58,000 nucleotides of DNA from Adiantum capillus-veneris (lineage: Eukaryota > Streptophyta > Polypodiopsida > Polypodiales > Pteridaceae), in NCBI GenBank assembly GCA_014529385.2, contig CM043955.1:152758140-152816139 (forward strand). The letters run 5' to 3'. Below the pieces are notes generated by a model. The model saw only the letters and a program-made list of their open reading frames with translations. It had not been told where the DNA came from and ran no database searches. Below are positions 1-9,191 of this stretch, piece by piece. The first letter of the stretch is position 1. Each line of letters starts with the position of its first letter. The translations under genes and the position numbers were made by a program.

Positions 1-3
1 ATC

Positions 4-1232
4 TGTCACAAGACACATCCAACCCTTTGTGTCCGTGGCACAAGCTACAGCACGACAAGGGTTCAGTCAGTCCAGTCAGTCTAGATTAGAAGTGATCTAG
101 AACTTCTATGAGTCTATTCGTAGACCGCGCATGCCCAGTCACTAAGTATAGATGCATATCCTCTGGTTGCACACAGCATGATCATCAGTATCCATCAGAA
201 TACATTAGAATCAATTAGAGGATTTTTCCAGTGATTTTAGCCTATTTTCCCTATTTTTGACATTTTTCACTTATTAATTTAAGTGACTTTCCAACAAAAG
301 TAGGTAGGGCAATTTGGGTAAGAAAATATATAAGCAAACCAAAGCTAGCGCTATTTGGCAGAAGAGGCAACAAGAGCCAAGCTCAACAGGCACCTCCTCA
401 AGCAAGACCTTGGTGGCAGTTTTCTCCTCCAAGCAAAAGACCCCCCTTCCCTAGCGTTTCTGCATCAGATACCCATCGCCATCCACAGTCTCAGCCTAGC
501 GTTTCCAGCAAGAAGATCGTCGCCAGCAAAAGCTTCTACAGACCCCAGCTTCTAGCGTTTTTGAAGATCTGCAGCCCTAGCGTTTTTGGAGAGTTCTAAG
601 CCTTGCAGATTTTAAGCGTTTACAGATTTCTGGCCTAGCGTTTTCAACAGATTAAACCTCAGCCACGCAGCGTTTTTTAGCAATAAAGAACCTGCAGATT
701 CAGCCCGAAAAGAGTAGTAGATTCAGCCCAAAAGATCGTCAGTTTTCCGCCCTACAGTAGATGCAGATTTTCAGTCCTAGTGACCAGTAAAATCAGCGTT
801 TTCCTTAGCGTTTTCGGCAAAAGCAGATTTCAGCCCATACCATTTTTGGACAACAGTAGCAAGATTGCAGATTTCAGCCCTTAGGTCGACTTCGTCATCA
901 CCATCGTCATTGTCAACATAGCCTAGACTTGCATCAGTCTCATGCATTCCATTTGTACCAGATTGTGCAATCATAAGTACACCACTCTCGCCGACGAGTG
1001 GGGCCTTCGGAGGAGGGTTTTACGACTCTGGTGCCGTATTTCTCTTCTCTCTCTATATCTCTCGGTCTCATACACTCGCATGCACAGTGTCCATTCACTT
1101 TGTTTGTGATCATAGCATTCTCTCATTAAGAACGGAAGGCTCTACCTTCCATAAGAACAAAAGGAACCTTGAGCGCAGTTCGGAGCACTCATTATAAGCA
1201 AAGCGCAAACAATCATTCCGCTACACCTAACA
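4..1232 (+). mobile_element. Solo LTR of family A
   Basis: Begins TGTCAC and ends CACCTAACA, matching the ends of the other family A LTRs (TGTCACGTG...CACCTTACA). It has the family's TATA box (ATATATAAGC, about 325-335), the transcribed region rich in AGCGTTTT motifs, and the CT-rich block near 1045-1070. No primer-binding site follows it; the next bases are hAT coding sequence. Bases 1233-1237 are CCATC and the three bases before the LTR are ATC, so a CCATC target duplication is consistent, its first two bases lying outside the window. It arose most likely by recombination between the two LTRs of a full insertion. Confidence 0.85.
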
Positions 1233-2043
1233 CCATCTACAAGGAGAGAGACACCATTGGTCTCCCACAAATCCTTTGTTGCTTGGGCTGCTTCCTCCAC
1301 GGCAAGCTTCTCTTTGTCAAGGAGGGTGGTGCGAAGCCTCTCTAATGAAGGTGACACATAAGAGGAGCCATATTCCCCTATTTTCGTAACCATGGTTCGA
1401 AAGTATGCAGACCTATCCACACAAAATAGAGCATGTTGTGTTAGTATGGAGAGTCGAGAGTTGAGACCTCATAATGAATACAAAATGAGAGATTGCAATG
1501 TGCATATGCCAAGGGAAACTCACCGCGAAGCATGGAAGGCAATGTGGTCGTGGAAGAAGAATAGGGCAACCGACCTATCCACCTCTTCCTTCAATTCAAG
1601 ATTCCAATTTTCGTTGAGGCTGGTTTGGCGATGCGCAACGGAAGAGGACGGTGTAGATGCATTTGTCTTGAACGCTTGAGACATGTCATCAAAGTTGGCT
1701 TCCCTTTGCTCTCGTGGTGTCGTCGCGGTGCAGAGATCAACGGTAACAAAACAGCCCCTCTTGGCCGCTTCCGCAACCTCATACACCGTGAGCTTCTCAA
1801 GAAAATCCAACCTCTTCTCGGGAGTTACTCGAGGGCAAAACTTCACCTCGTGACCGGATTCATGAAGAAGATGGGCTCCCACTTTCTTTGCACCACCCGT
1901 TCAAACTTGCACGTCCATGGTCTTGCATCGCCACCTTTACCACACGTACTAGAGTCGACTTCATCCCACCACGACCATGTTTGCACGGCGGGCCTACTTC
2001 GACAAGCGGCGGCTTGAGAAGTGGAGTTAGCTTGAGATGACAT
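1233..2043 (-). pseudogene. hAT transposase, N-terminal part (BED-like finger and DUF659)
   Basis: Starts at ATG 2043. The first exon holds a BED-like zinc-finger region (WTCKF near 1910, then AHLLHESGHEVKFC near 1870), but a frameshift near 1890 separates the halves and one expected Cys of the first pair is Glu. An intron at 1413-1523 has GT/AG ends (CGCG|GTGAGT and GATAG|GTCTGC); splicing gives an in-frame join, HASR-SAYFRT. Exon 2 is a typical DUF659 start (EYGSSYVSPS, LDKEK, then LLVDG). In hAT proteins this DG is followed by W; here the reading frame is cut exactly there by the inserted LTR. DUF659 belongs to plant hAT transposases. Not functional as it stands. The intron call is an inference from splice sites and frame. 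Confidence 0.8.
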
Positions 2044-2294
2044 GATGGTGGAGAGAGAGTAGAGCTAATAGCTTAGAGGACAGCTTGTGTGGAGAGAGAG
2101 TAGAAGAGAGCTTCAAAGTTGAGAGGGTCGAAGAGGGAGCGAGTGGAGACTCAAGGGTAGAGCTTGAGAGCTTGTAGGTACTAGGTAGACCGTAGACGGT
2201 GTAGAGTGTAGAGTGTAGAAGCCTCCATAAGGTAGACCGTACAAACGTAGACTCCGAGTAGAGAAGAGAGCTTGAGGGAAGATGAGGCCCAAGA

Positions 2295-2308
2295 GGGCTT
2301 TTATAGCC
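2295..2308 (-). promoter_or_regulatory. TATA box of the hAT transposase gene
   Basis: Minus strand reads GGCTATAAAAGCCC, a strong plant-type TATA box about 255 bp upstream of the transposase ATG at 2043. The 2044-2290 leader between them is CT-rich on the minus strand. No other function is seen in this stretch. Confidence 0.55.
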
Positions 2309-2542
2309 TCCCAAGGACCAAACCCCCCCAAAAAAACAGAACGTTGACTGCAAATGACCGTTGAAAACGATCAGATTTTTCAAATTTTGAATTTTCAAGG
2401 GGCCGTTTTCCGTCGTCCCCGGTCCGTCCCCGTCCGGGGCTTCCTGCCACCCCACCGATCGACAGTTTCTCCAAACGTCCCGATCCGTCCCCTGCCGTCC
2501 CTGGTCCGGTTTCGGCAATCCCCCGGTCCTACGCCCCGTCCC

Positions 2543-2576
2543 CCCCCCCCCCATCCCCTATAACTATGGGAATAGG
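2543..2576 (-). repeat. hAT terminal sequence and target duplication
   Basis: The terminal CATAGTTATAGGGG lies at 2555-2568 (minus) beside a poly-C run and, further in, repeated CCGTCCC units at about 2410-2545 that look like subterminal transposase-binding repeats. Bases 2569-2576, GGAATAGG, match the family A sequence at the equivalent place near 15567, so they mark the target. Confidence 0.7.
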
Positions 2577-2878
2577 TAGGTTCATGTTTTTGTGTTGCAA
2601 GTGGTTTCAGGAATTTTCAACCTTGGAGATTCTTGAGGAAGATGGACCTACGTCCATAGACAATGTTGAAGCATTGTAGGAGCTACAGATGATTTTGTGT
2701 CCCTTTCGGCGCAGCCCAAAGAAGCAAGAGTTGCAGACCTTTATGAAGTTCAAGTATCGCACGACCCACACCTCAGAGTGGCCGGCGAAGAGTCCTTTCA
2801 AAGATTCCGAATGTTGTTGGCGATCTCCCTCGACGCCATACAGTTCGGTATCAGTACTTCACTTTGAAAAGGAGTGGA
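2569..2878 (+). pseudogene. Family A polyprotein, C-terminal fragment, with polypurine tract
   Basis: Matches the end of the conserved C-terminal domain in other family A copies (the FRRSPKKQ, TFMKFKYR and FGISTS regions), with an in-frame TAG near 2677. It starts directly at the hAT target site and runs to the polypurine tract AAAAGGAGTGGA at 2867-2878, next to the LTR start at 2879. The rest of this copy lies upstream of the window, beyond the hAT. Confidence 0.75.
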
Positions 2879-2924
2879 TGTCACGTGACACATCTAGCCC
2901 TATGTGTCCGTGGACAAGCTACAA
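2879..2924 (+). repeat. Family A LTR, first 46 bp only
   Basis: TGTCACGTGACACATC and the following bases match the 5' end of family A LTRs, but after GACAAGCTACAA the sequence jumps straight into protease-region coding sequence equivalent to about 7761 in copy A1. All of the LTR beyond its first 46 bp, together with the leader, Gag and start of the protease, is missing. This is a deletion or template-switch junction. Confidence 0.8.
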
Positions 2925-3942
2925 CCCTCTCTTGTTGAAAAGCCCGCCTAGAAGTTAGTCAAAAATCTCCTCTCGAGGTCTCTGGCTTTGTTCCCGGTAT
3001 GGACTCTCTCATCACGCAAGAGTGTCTTCGTGTTTTGTTTACAATGCCACAACAAGCTGCCTTCACAAGAAGATTTTTTGTCTCTCCTCTCTCAGGATGT
3101 GATATGATTTTGGGCATTCGATGGTTTCGTGATCTTAACCCTCTCATTGATTCGGAGGCTAACACTTTCACTCTTTATGCCAAAAGTGACTCTCCCATTG
3201 TCATTCGTGGAGAAGACATTGTTCATTCTCCCTCTCTCGTTGCTAATATGCAGGACAAGATTGAAAGGATTCAGGAGAACGAGACTCTCTCAGTCTCTTC
3301 TTCTCCAAAGCATGGCACACATGATTTGCATGATGATTTGAATGATAATGATGAGCATGATGTTTTGGATGATGCATGATGATGATTTGATTGACAATGA
3401 TAAGCATGATGATTTGGATGATAAAGATGAGCATGATGATTTGCATGATCAAGATGTGATTTCTCACGAGCATGATGATTTGCATGATCAAGATGTGATT
3501 TCTCACAAGCATCATGAGTTGCATGAAGATGATGTCATTGTTCACAAGGATGATGTGTTAGTTGATACTTTTTCTAGCGAAGCTAACCTCGTTGTAGATT
3601 CGATCAATCACGAAGAACCGATCTTGGCTTTCGAGTCGAGATCCAAAGAACCCCCAAAGAACAATTCGATCATTCAGGAAGAACCGATCTTGGCTCTCGA
3701 GCCTAGGTCCATAGAACCCTCACAAGAATTTTCAGCCATGGGAGACACAGAAGACTTTGTGTTGCTTTCGGCGCGTCCCAAAGAAGCAAGCGTTGCAGAC
3801 CTTTTATGAAGTTCAAGTACCGCACGACCCACACATCGGAGTGGGCCGGCGAAGAGTCCCTTCCAGGATTCCGGATGCTATTGGCGATCTCCCTCGACGC
3901 CATACAGTTCGGTGCCAATACCTCACTTTGAAAAGGAGGGGA
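2925..3942 (+). pseudogene. Family A polyprotein fragment: protease end, His/Asp repeats, shortened C-terminus
   Basis: The frame includes CDMILGIRWFRD, the LG-containing second motif of retropepsin-like domains, then a linker rich in HDD/LHD repeats with a 39-bp unit repeated at about 3447-3525. A frameshift falls near 3370. Compared with copy A1, about 200 residues of the C-terminal domain are lost between EPSQE and FSAMG, and a second short deletion follows within GGAGA-type microhomology. The end reads in the alternative frame (SARPKEASVADL). The polypurine tract is 3931-3942. Confidence 0.75.
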
Positions 3943-4780
3943 TGTCACGTGACACATCCAACCCTATGTGTCCGTGGACAAGCTACAGCACGACAAGGGT
4001 TCAGTCAGTCCGGTCAGTTTAGAATAGGAAGTGATCTGGCACTTTTGTGAGTCTGTTCGCAGACTGTGCATGTCCAGACACTTAGTACAGATGCATATCC
4101 TCTGGTTGCACACAGCATGATCATAAGCATTCCCATCAGAATCCTTCAGAGGAATTTTCCAGTGCATTTAGTCAACTCTGCTTTCCCGGACACGAAGTCC
4201 TTACTTGGGAATCCCAACTTCCATATCACAACTTGAGAGACTACCTCTCTCCGATCCATGGATCTACTTCCCTTGGGCTGATCTGGCTCTAGTTCCTCAA
4301 AGCGCTTTTCTCCTACAGAGGCTCATGCCTTCCTCTGCTCCTACTCCCTCACGAAGAGGAAGTACACCTGCAATCAAATACTCAAAGATCAGAACATGAA
4401 AATCGTTACCTTCAAAGTCTCGATGCTCTAAACGCAACTCGATTCTCGACAAGCAATTCCTCAAAAGAGATCTCTCCATAGAAAATCCTCTCTTTCAATC
4501 CTACACACAAAAGAGGTGTGTTCTCGGGTTCCTTCTCGTAAATCAGCCCCGTCTACAACGTTTATGGGCTGAAAAGAGAAAAACAGCAACTTGTCGCGAT
4601 GGAAACACGCTTTGTAGGCAGTTCTTCGCGAGGGAACTCGCGCACTGGGTCTTGGCGACATCTGGTACCCTTGGGGCAGCCATGGGCATCACTAGCAACG
4701 TCTTCTTTACGGCTGAAATCTGCAGTAGTATCTCTTCCTTGCAAAGATTGGTCCTCCTCTCTGAGTGAGGCCATGTGATG

Positions 4781-4790
4781 CTTTTATAGC
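4781..4790 (-). promoter_or_regulatory. TATA-like box in the unidentified segment
   Basis: GCTATAAAAG on the minus strand, roughly 500 bp downstream of the TGACG repeats in that orientation. No reading frame longer than about 100 residues follows it. Confidence 0.35.
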
Positions 4791-5285
4791 TCCTAGCCAC
4801 GGGCACGAATAGCTGCTTGCGTAGAGATCGCGGCATTTTTTTTTTCTTTTTTTTTTCTTTTTTTTTTTCTGTTCTGCCAGAAAAAGAGAGAGAGAAAACG
4901 CTGGCTGATCTATTGCCTTATTTATCAGATGGCTGCCCACTTATTAAGTGGGCGGCCGGCGTATTTTAAAAATAGTCTGAACCTGCCCAAAAACTCAATA
5001 AAACCTTATAAGTTAAAAAACAATGGTTTCACAGCACTTCCCAGGCGTCCCTGGATGCAATCACATGCACAATTGCAATGCAGACATAGACTTCCACGCG
5101 GGAAAGCATCTGCTTTCTCGAAAAGCAATCCCGCTTTCTCAAAAAGCATCTGTTTTTCCACAAAGTTTCCCCTGAACCCATCTTCATTCCAGTGCTTGCT
5201 TTTCCTTGTGCACAATTCTAACACAGTTCGGAATTTCCTCCCGACTATGGATATTCCCTTTCCGATGCACCCGTCACCCACCTTG

Positions 5286-5531
5286 TGACGCATCAGGAAT
5301 ACCCATCACCTAGTCCTTTCCTACCGAACTTACGGTACAATCTCTTTCACGATGCTCTATGTCACCCATCCTATGACGCATCAGAGATGTCCGTTCCCGG
5401 ATGGTCGGATACTTCTTTCCGATGCTCCCTGTCACCCATCCGATGTGACGCATCAGAAGTACTTGTTCCTGGTGGCCTTACAGATATTCCCGTTCTCAGT
5501 GTTCCCGTCATTACTTTAAATGACGCACTAG
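5286..5531. repeat. Four spaced TGACGCATCAG-type repeats
   Basis: TGACGCATCAG occurs at 5286-5296, 5374-5384 and 5446-5456, with a variant TGACGCACTAG at 5521-5531. Each is embedded in a larger imperfect repeat (GATGC followed by GTCACCCA upstream, GTTCC or GGAATA downstream). TGACG is the core of plant TGA/bZIP-bound elements, so these could be enhancer repeats of a minus-strand promoter near 4785. That role is an inference. Confidence 0.55.
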
Positions 5532-6073
5532 GAATACTCTGTACTCGGATTTCTCCAGTGAGAAAAACCCTCACTCTTAAAATTCCAATAATTCATTTAG
5601 AATTATTTTTCCTTGGTGTTCTAAGCGAGAAAACCCTGTCACTTATAAATCCAATAATTCATTTAAAATTATTTTTCAGCCACCGAAACAGTCACGAAAT
5701 TCAACGATTAGAAGATCCCAGATTTCAGCCATCAAGTCATTGTCGTTGTCACCGTCGTCGTCATCGGCATAGTCCAATTGCATCAATCTATTGCATACGC
5801 ATTGTACACCTTTGTGCAATCAAGTAGACAACTCTCGCCGGCGAGAGTGGGGCCTTCGAAGGGGGGTTTTACAACCTCTCGGTGTCGTATCTCTTCTCTC
5901 TCCTTCTCTCAATCTCATTCACTTGCACGCACAATCCACTCAGTTTATTCGTGATCATAGCACTCTCCATAAGACAGAAGGCTCTCTCCTTCCCTAAGAA
6001 TTAGAAGGAGCCTTGAGCAATAAAGATCACTAATCTAGAGAAAATACAATATTCATTCCGTTGCACCTTACAT

Positions 6074-6085
6074 TGGTATCAGAGC
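6074..6085 (+). other. Primer-binding site of family A element A1
   Basis: TGGTATCAGAGC, complementary to the 3' end of plant initiator-methionine tRNA, starts one base after the LTR end at 6072. It fixes the LTR boundary and the plus-strand direction of the element. Bases 6086-6508 form an untranslated leader with no good ATG-started frame. Confidence 0.9.
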
Positions 6086-6508
6086 TTTGAAAGTGTTCTG
6101 CATTACTCAAGGAAAGAACCACGAGAATTTTTTTTGCTTGTTGCGGTCGCACGAACCCAAGTTTACTTCGGCGTGGCGATTCCTAATCGTGTTTTGTTGA
6201 AGAGTGACAGAAATCCCAAGAAAGAAGGGCTTGTCCAGCCTCCCCTTGTGTCTGTTTTCACTCATTGAGAGCGGACAGTGCACTTAGCGGCCGGCCAATC
6301 GACATGAGGTGGGAAAAAGCAACCTTGGTGTGAGCGCAAGGCCGCCAAGGGGTGCGCCCGCCAAAAGGAGTAGAACTCGAGTGAAGAGAAGACCCTTCTC
6401 CAACGCGATTTACAAGCGAAAGAAAACCTCAAGAACGCAAGAACCCAAGAACCAAGACCCTCAAGAACCCAAGGTCCTCGCGTGCTTAAGAACCCAAGAT
6501 CATAGTGC

Positions 6509-7583
6509 ATGGTCGTCACCCGAAGCGGAATGGATACTTCGCATGCAGGTGATGAGCATGAGAGAGGCGACGAAGACTCGTCCCCACCCGGAGATGATTT
6601 CTTCAACCCTCTCCCTTCGCCATCTACGCCACCAAGTGCACCAAACCCTATGGAGGAAATGGTCAAGCAGATGATGGCCATGATGGATAGACAAGAAGCA
6701 AATCGCCTTGCTCAGGAACGTGAGCGCCTTACTCATGAACGTGAGCGCGATAAAAGAAACGCAAAACTTGCCGCAAAACAAGAAGAAAATCAACTTGCAC
6801 CAATTTAATGCTTATTTTACGACAACTAAGAAAACAGGAAATAGCAAAGTTTTGACGGCAGCTATGTACCTTGCCGGCGATGCCATCAATTGGTACCATG
6901 CATGGCAAGAGGCACAGCTAGCAGCGCACCTAGAGGCAGCCGACGATTTCACGCCCCTCTCTTTTAGTTGGGCTGATTTCCAAGACAAGCCCAAGGCACG
7001 GTTTATGCCACCTCAGTAGCTCGCACGATTGAAAGAGGATTGGCGTAATCTCAAGCAACATGGTATGCAAGTCATGTCTTTTTCTAACCGTGTTTTGCAG
7101 CTAGGCACTCAATTACGCAAGTCGGATGATGAGCGCAAAGAGACTTTTCTCTTTGGGTTAGACGAATACATCAAGTTTGATGTTGAAGTCTTTGACCCCG
7201 CGGATCTCCACAAGGCGGTAGCAATCGCTCTCGCCCAAGAGATGAAGCACAACAAGGGAAAGCCTAAGGAGAACAAGACTTCCACAAGTACCTCACAAAC
7301 TTCTCAGAACCCTCAGAACGGTAAGAACGGTAAGAATGATAACTCTTCTAACCAATCTTCCAACAGTCTCTCATCAAAGAATTATTCCAATGAATCTAAG
7401 GGTAAGGCTAACACAATTGCTAAACCTAAGCTTACTCCAGCTGAAAAGGTAGCACAAGGAATTGTAAGAGGATACATCACGTTGGAAGAACAAAGCACTT
7501 ATTCTAAAGAAGGTCGTTGTTTTCATTGTCACATTAAGGCTCACATAAAAAGAACATGTCCTAAGCTTGAATCGAATGAATCT
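6509..7583 (+). pseudogene. Family A Gag (copy A1)
   Basis: Starts MVVTRSGMDTSH, then an acidic Pro-rich stretch, a Glu/Arg/Lys-rich coiled coil (about residues 50-95), a capsid-like Retrotrans_gag region (AMYLAGDAINWYHAWQEAQ), an Asn/Ser/Gln-rich linker and a CCHC knuckle (CFHCHIKAHIKRTC near 7519-7560, spacing C-x2-C-x4-H-x4-C). Gag packages element RNA in cytoplasmic particles. Damage: a deletion and frameshift near 6790 remove the linker between coiled coil and capsid, TAG at 7018 interrupts the capsid, and TAA at 7584 ends the frame. In copy A2 the frame continues into the protease, so the original was a Gag-protease polyprotein. Confidence 0.8.
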
Positions 7584-7586
7584 TAA

Positions 7587-8378
7587 TAACCCACAGTCCC
7601 CACTACATTTGTCCATGCAATGAATGATAACACGATTGTGCCCAAAGTTTCTCAAGACCATCCCATTGATGATTCTCTCATTAAATGTTATGGTCGTACG
7701 TCGGGGCACCGTTTTGTCATATTCTTTGACCCAGGTAGTATGCATGATGTGATCAATTCCTCTCTTGTTGAGAGAGCCCGCCTCGAAGTTAGTCCGAGAT
7801 CTCCTATTGAGGTCTCTGGCTTTCGTCCCGGTATGGACGCTCTCATCACATCGGAATGCCTTGATGTGTTGTTTGCAATTCAACAAACTGCCTTCACTAG
7901 AAGATTTGTTGTTTCTCCTCTCTCAGGATGTGATATGATTTTGGGCATTCGATGGTTTCGTGATAATGATGCTCTCATGAAATTTGCGGCTAACACTATA
8001 ACTCTCAGTGCCGACAGTGATTCTCCTATTGTCATTCATGGAGAGGACATTGCTCCTTCTCCATCTCTCATTGCTAATATACAGGACAAGGTTGAAAGGA
8101 TTCGGGATAAGGAGATTCTCTCAATCTCTTTTTCTCCACAACATGACACACAGGATTTGCATGATTATGAGAAGCATGATGATTTGAAGGATAATGATTT
8201 GCATGATGATTTGGATGAAAAAGACAAGCATGATGAATTGCATGAAGATGATGTGATTGTTCACAAGGATGATCTGTTAGTGGATGCTTTTCCTAGCGAA
8301 GCTAACCTTGTTGGAGATTCGATCAATCACGAAGATCCGATCTTGGCTTTCGAGTCGAGGTCCAAAGAACCCCCATAG
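7587..8378 (+). pseudogene. Family A retropepsin-like domain and His/Asp repeat linker (copy A1)
   Basis: An open stretch of about 250 residues. FVIFFDPGSMHDVI stands where Ty3/gypsy proteases have a D-S/T-G active site, and GCDMILGIRWFRD matches the later hydrophobic-LG motif (about residues 30-130). The linker (about residues 160-240) is dominated by His, Asp and Leu in short units such as HDDLKD and LHDDLDEK, and ends with a conserved acidic motif (DPILAFESRSKEPP) before a TAG at 8376. DPG recurs in copy A2, so it looks fixed in the family rather than a private mutation. Whether it cleaves is unknown. Confidence 0.7.
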
Positions 8379-9191
8379 GACGATTCGATCATTCAAGACA
8401 AGCTGATCTTGGCTCTCGAGCCTTGGTCCAAAGAACCCTCACAGGAAGTATTGTGTGTTCGCATGATTGATACGCACGCATTATTCGAGTATTTCATTCG
8501 TGACAGTTTTCAGTATTTTAGTCAGCATCGTTATGTGATCCCTTTTCCTAGGCATGACATATTGTATGTTGAGCACGTTTCCCTCATGGATGAGCACGAA
8601 TGTATGCGGATTGTTCATGAAAAGTTGAAAACTTTGTATGTCAGGAAGTCACATTCTATGTCTCTTCCTTGGCATGACACAGTTTCCAAAAGATCACATG
8701 ATAGTATGAGCACCAAGCATGGGCATTTCCTTTGTGATTTGCCACAGTTGATTGATTTCGATCAAACAGAAAAGATTCGACCTCATTGTTTGCATGTGTT
8801 TGATGAATGGGTTGTCACTCCGTCTCTATGTTCATCAACATTGCATACACAGTCTTTAGAGAAGACAAGATTTTTTTCCTTCACTTTACATGGAATGAGT
8901 ATGTTCATGGTTTTGTGTTGGAGATCATTTCAGAAATTTTCAGCCATGGAGATTCTTGAAGACGGAAGAAGTAAGACTCTAGACGAAGTTGAAGCATCGA
9001 AGGAGCCACAGAAGACTTTGTGTCGCTTTCGGCGCGGCCCAAAGAAGCAAGCGTTGAAGACCTTTATGAAGTTCAAGGACCGCTCGACCCACACAGTAGA
9101 GTGGCCCAGCGAAGAGTCCCTTCCAGGATTCCGGATGCTGTTGGCGATCTCCCTCGACACCATACAGTTCGGTATCAGTACCTCACTTTGA
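8379..9191 (+). pseudogene. Family A conserved C-terminal domain of unknown function (copy A1)
   Basis: In frame with the linker once one TAG (8376) is read through. About 260 residues, stopping just before the polypurine tract. Motifs shared with other copies are MIxxHALFE, YVIPFPRHDI, MRIxHEKLK, SMSLPWHDT, KHGHFLCDLPQL, a Cys/His pair (PHCLHVF), LCRFRRGPKKQAL and FMKFKDR near the end, and LLAISLDTIQFGISTSL at the stop. It occupies the place where RT-RNase H-integrase would be, but none of their motifs are present. I do not recognise the fold. Copies at 15126, 32516 and 44215 (minus) keep the same frame and motifs, which suggests past selection on the protein. Confidence 0.7.

Larger units (their letters stand above)
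1..2568 (-). mobile_element. hAT-type DNA transposon, 5' part, split by a solo LTR
   Basis: The element runs on the minus strand from its terminal repeat at 2568 to beyond the left edge. Its end reads CATAGTTATAGGGGATGGGG on the minus strand and is followed outside by an 8-bp target, GGAATAGG, at 2569-2576, which belongs to a family A retrotransposon; 8 bp is the usual hAT duplication length. The same end, CATAGTTA, bounds the MITE at 34383-34556. Inside are a TATA box near 2300 and a two-exon transposase start. A family A LTR (4-1232) sits inside it, and the first three bases of the window (ATC) belong to the hAT on the far side of that LTR. The other terminal repeat lies outside the window. 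Confidence 0.8.
4171..5672. other. Unidentified segment replacing the middle of an LTR
   Basis: Not related to the family A LTR and without a convincing gene. It holds a minus-strand TATA-like box (GCTATAAAAG, 4781-4790), T-rich runs near 4840-4870, a set of TGACGCATCAG repeats (5286-5531) upstream of that box when read on the minus strand, and a pair of similar AT-rich blocks (AATAATTCATTTA near 5585 and 5653). This layout resembles the U3 and R region of a minus-strand LTR from another family. No clean target duplication or terminal repeats were found, so the identity is open. Confidence 0.45.
3943..6072 (+). mobile_element. Family A LTR shared by two array units, with a foreign segment inside
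   Basis: Starts TGTCACGTGACACATCC next to a polypurine tract and ends TTGCACCTTACA next to a primer-binding site, so it serves as 3' LTR of the unit to the left and 5' LTR of the unit to the right. Bases 3943-4170 and 5673-6072 match other family A LTRs. The stretch 4171-5672 does not and replaces about 560 bp of normal LTR, including its TATA region. Expression from this LTR would therefore be abnormal. Confidence 0.8.

Noticed and set aside
2027-2554. A 175-residue minus-strand open frame upstream of the hAT transposase
   Set aside because: It lies in the CT-rich leader and subterminal repeats, has repetitive Ser/Leu composition and no domain; the TATA box at 2300 falls inside it.
3243-3545. 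Minus-strand frame rich in Ile/Met/His over the His/Asp repeat region
   Set aside because: It is the antisense of the repeat linker; the plus frame joins protease and C-terminal domain across copies.
5285-5827. A 180-residue plus-strand frame in the LTR-replacing segment
   Set aside because: It crosses the TGACG repeats and runs into ordinary LTR sequence at 5673, so it spans unrelated pieces; no domain seen.
6309-6674. Arg/Lys-rich frame in the A1 leader with a possible nuclear-localisation look
   Set aside because: It has no ATG (it opens with GTG) in A1 or A3, and the conserved Gag start is the later MVVTRSG/MDTSH.
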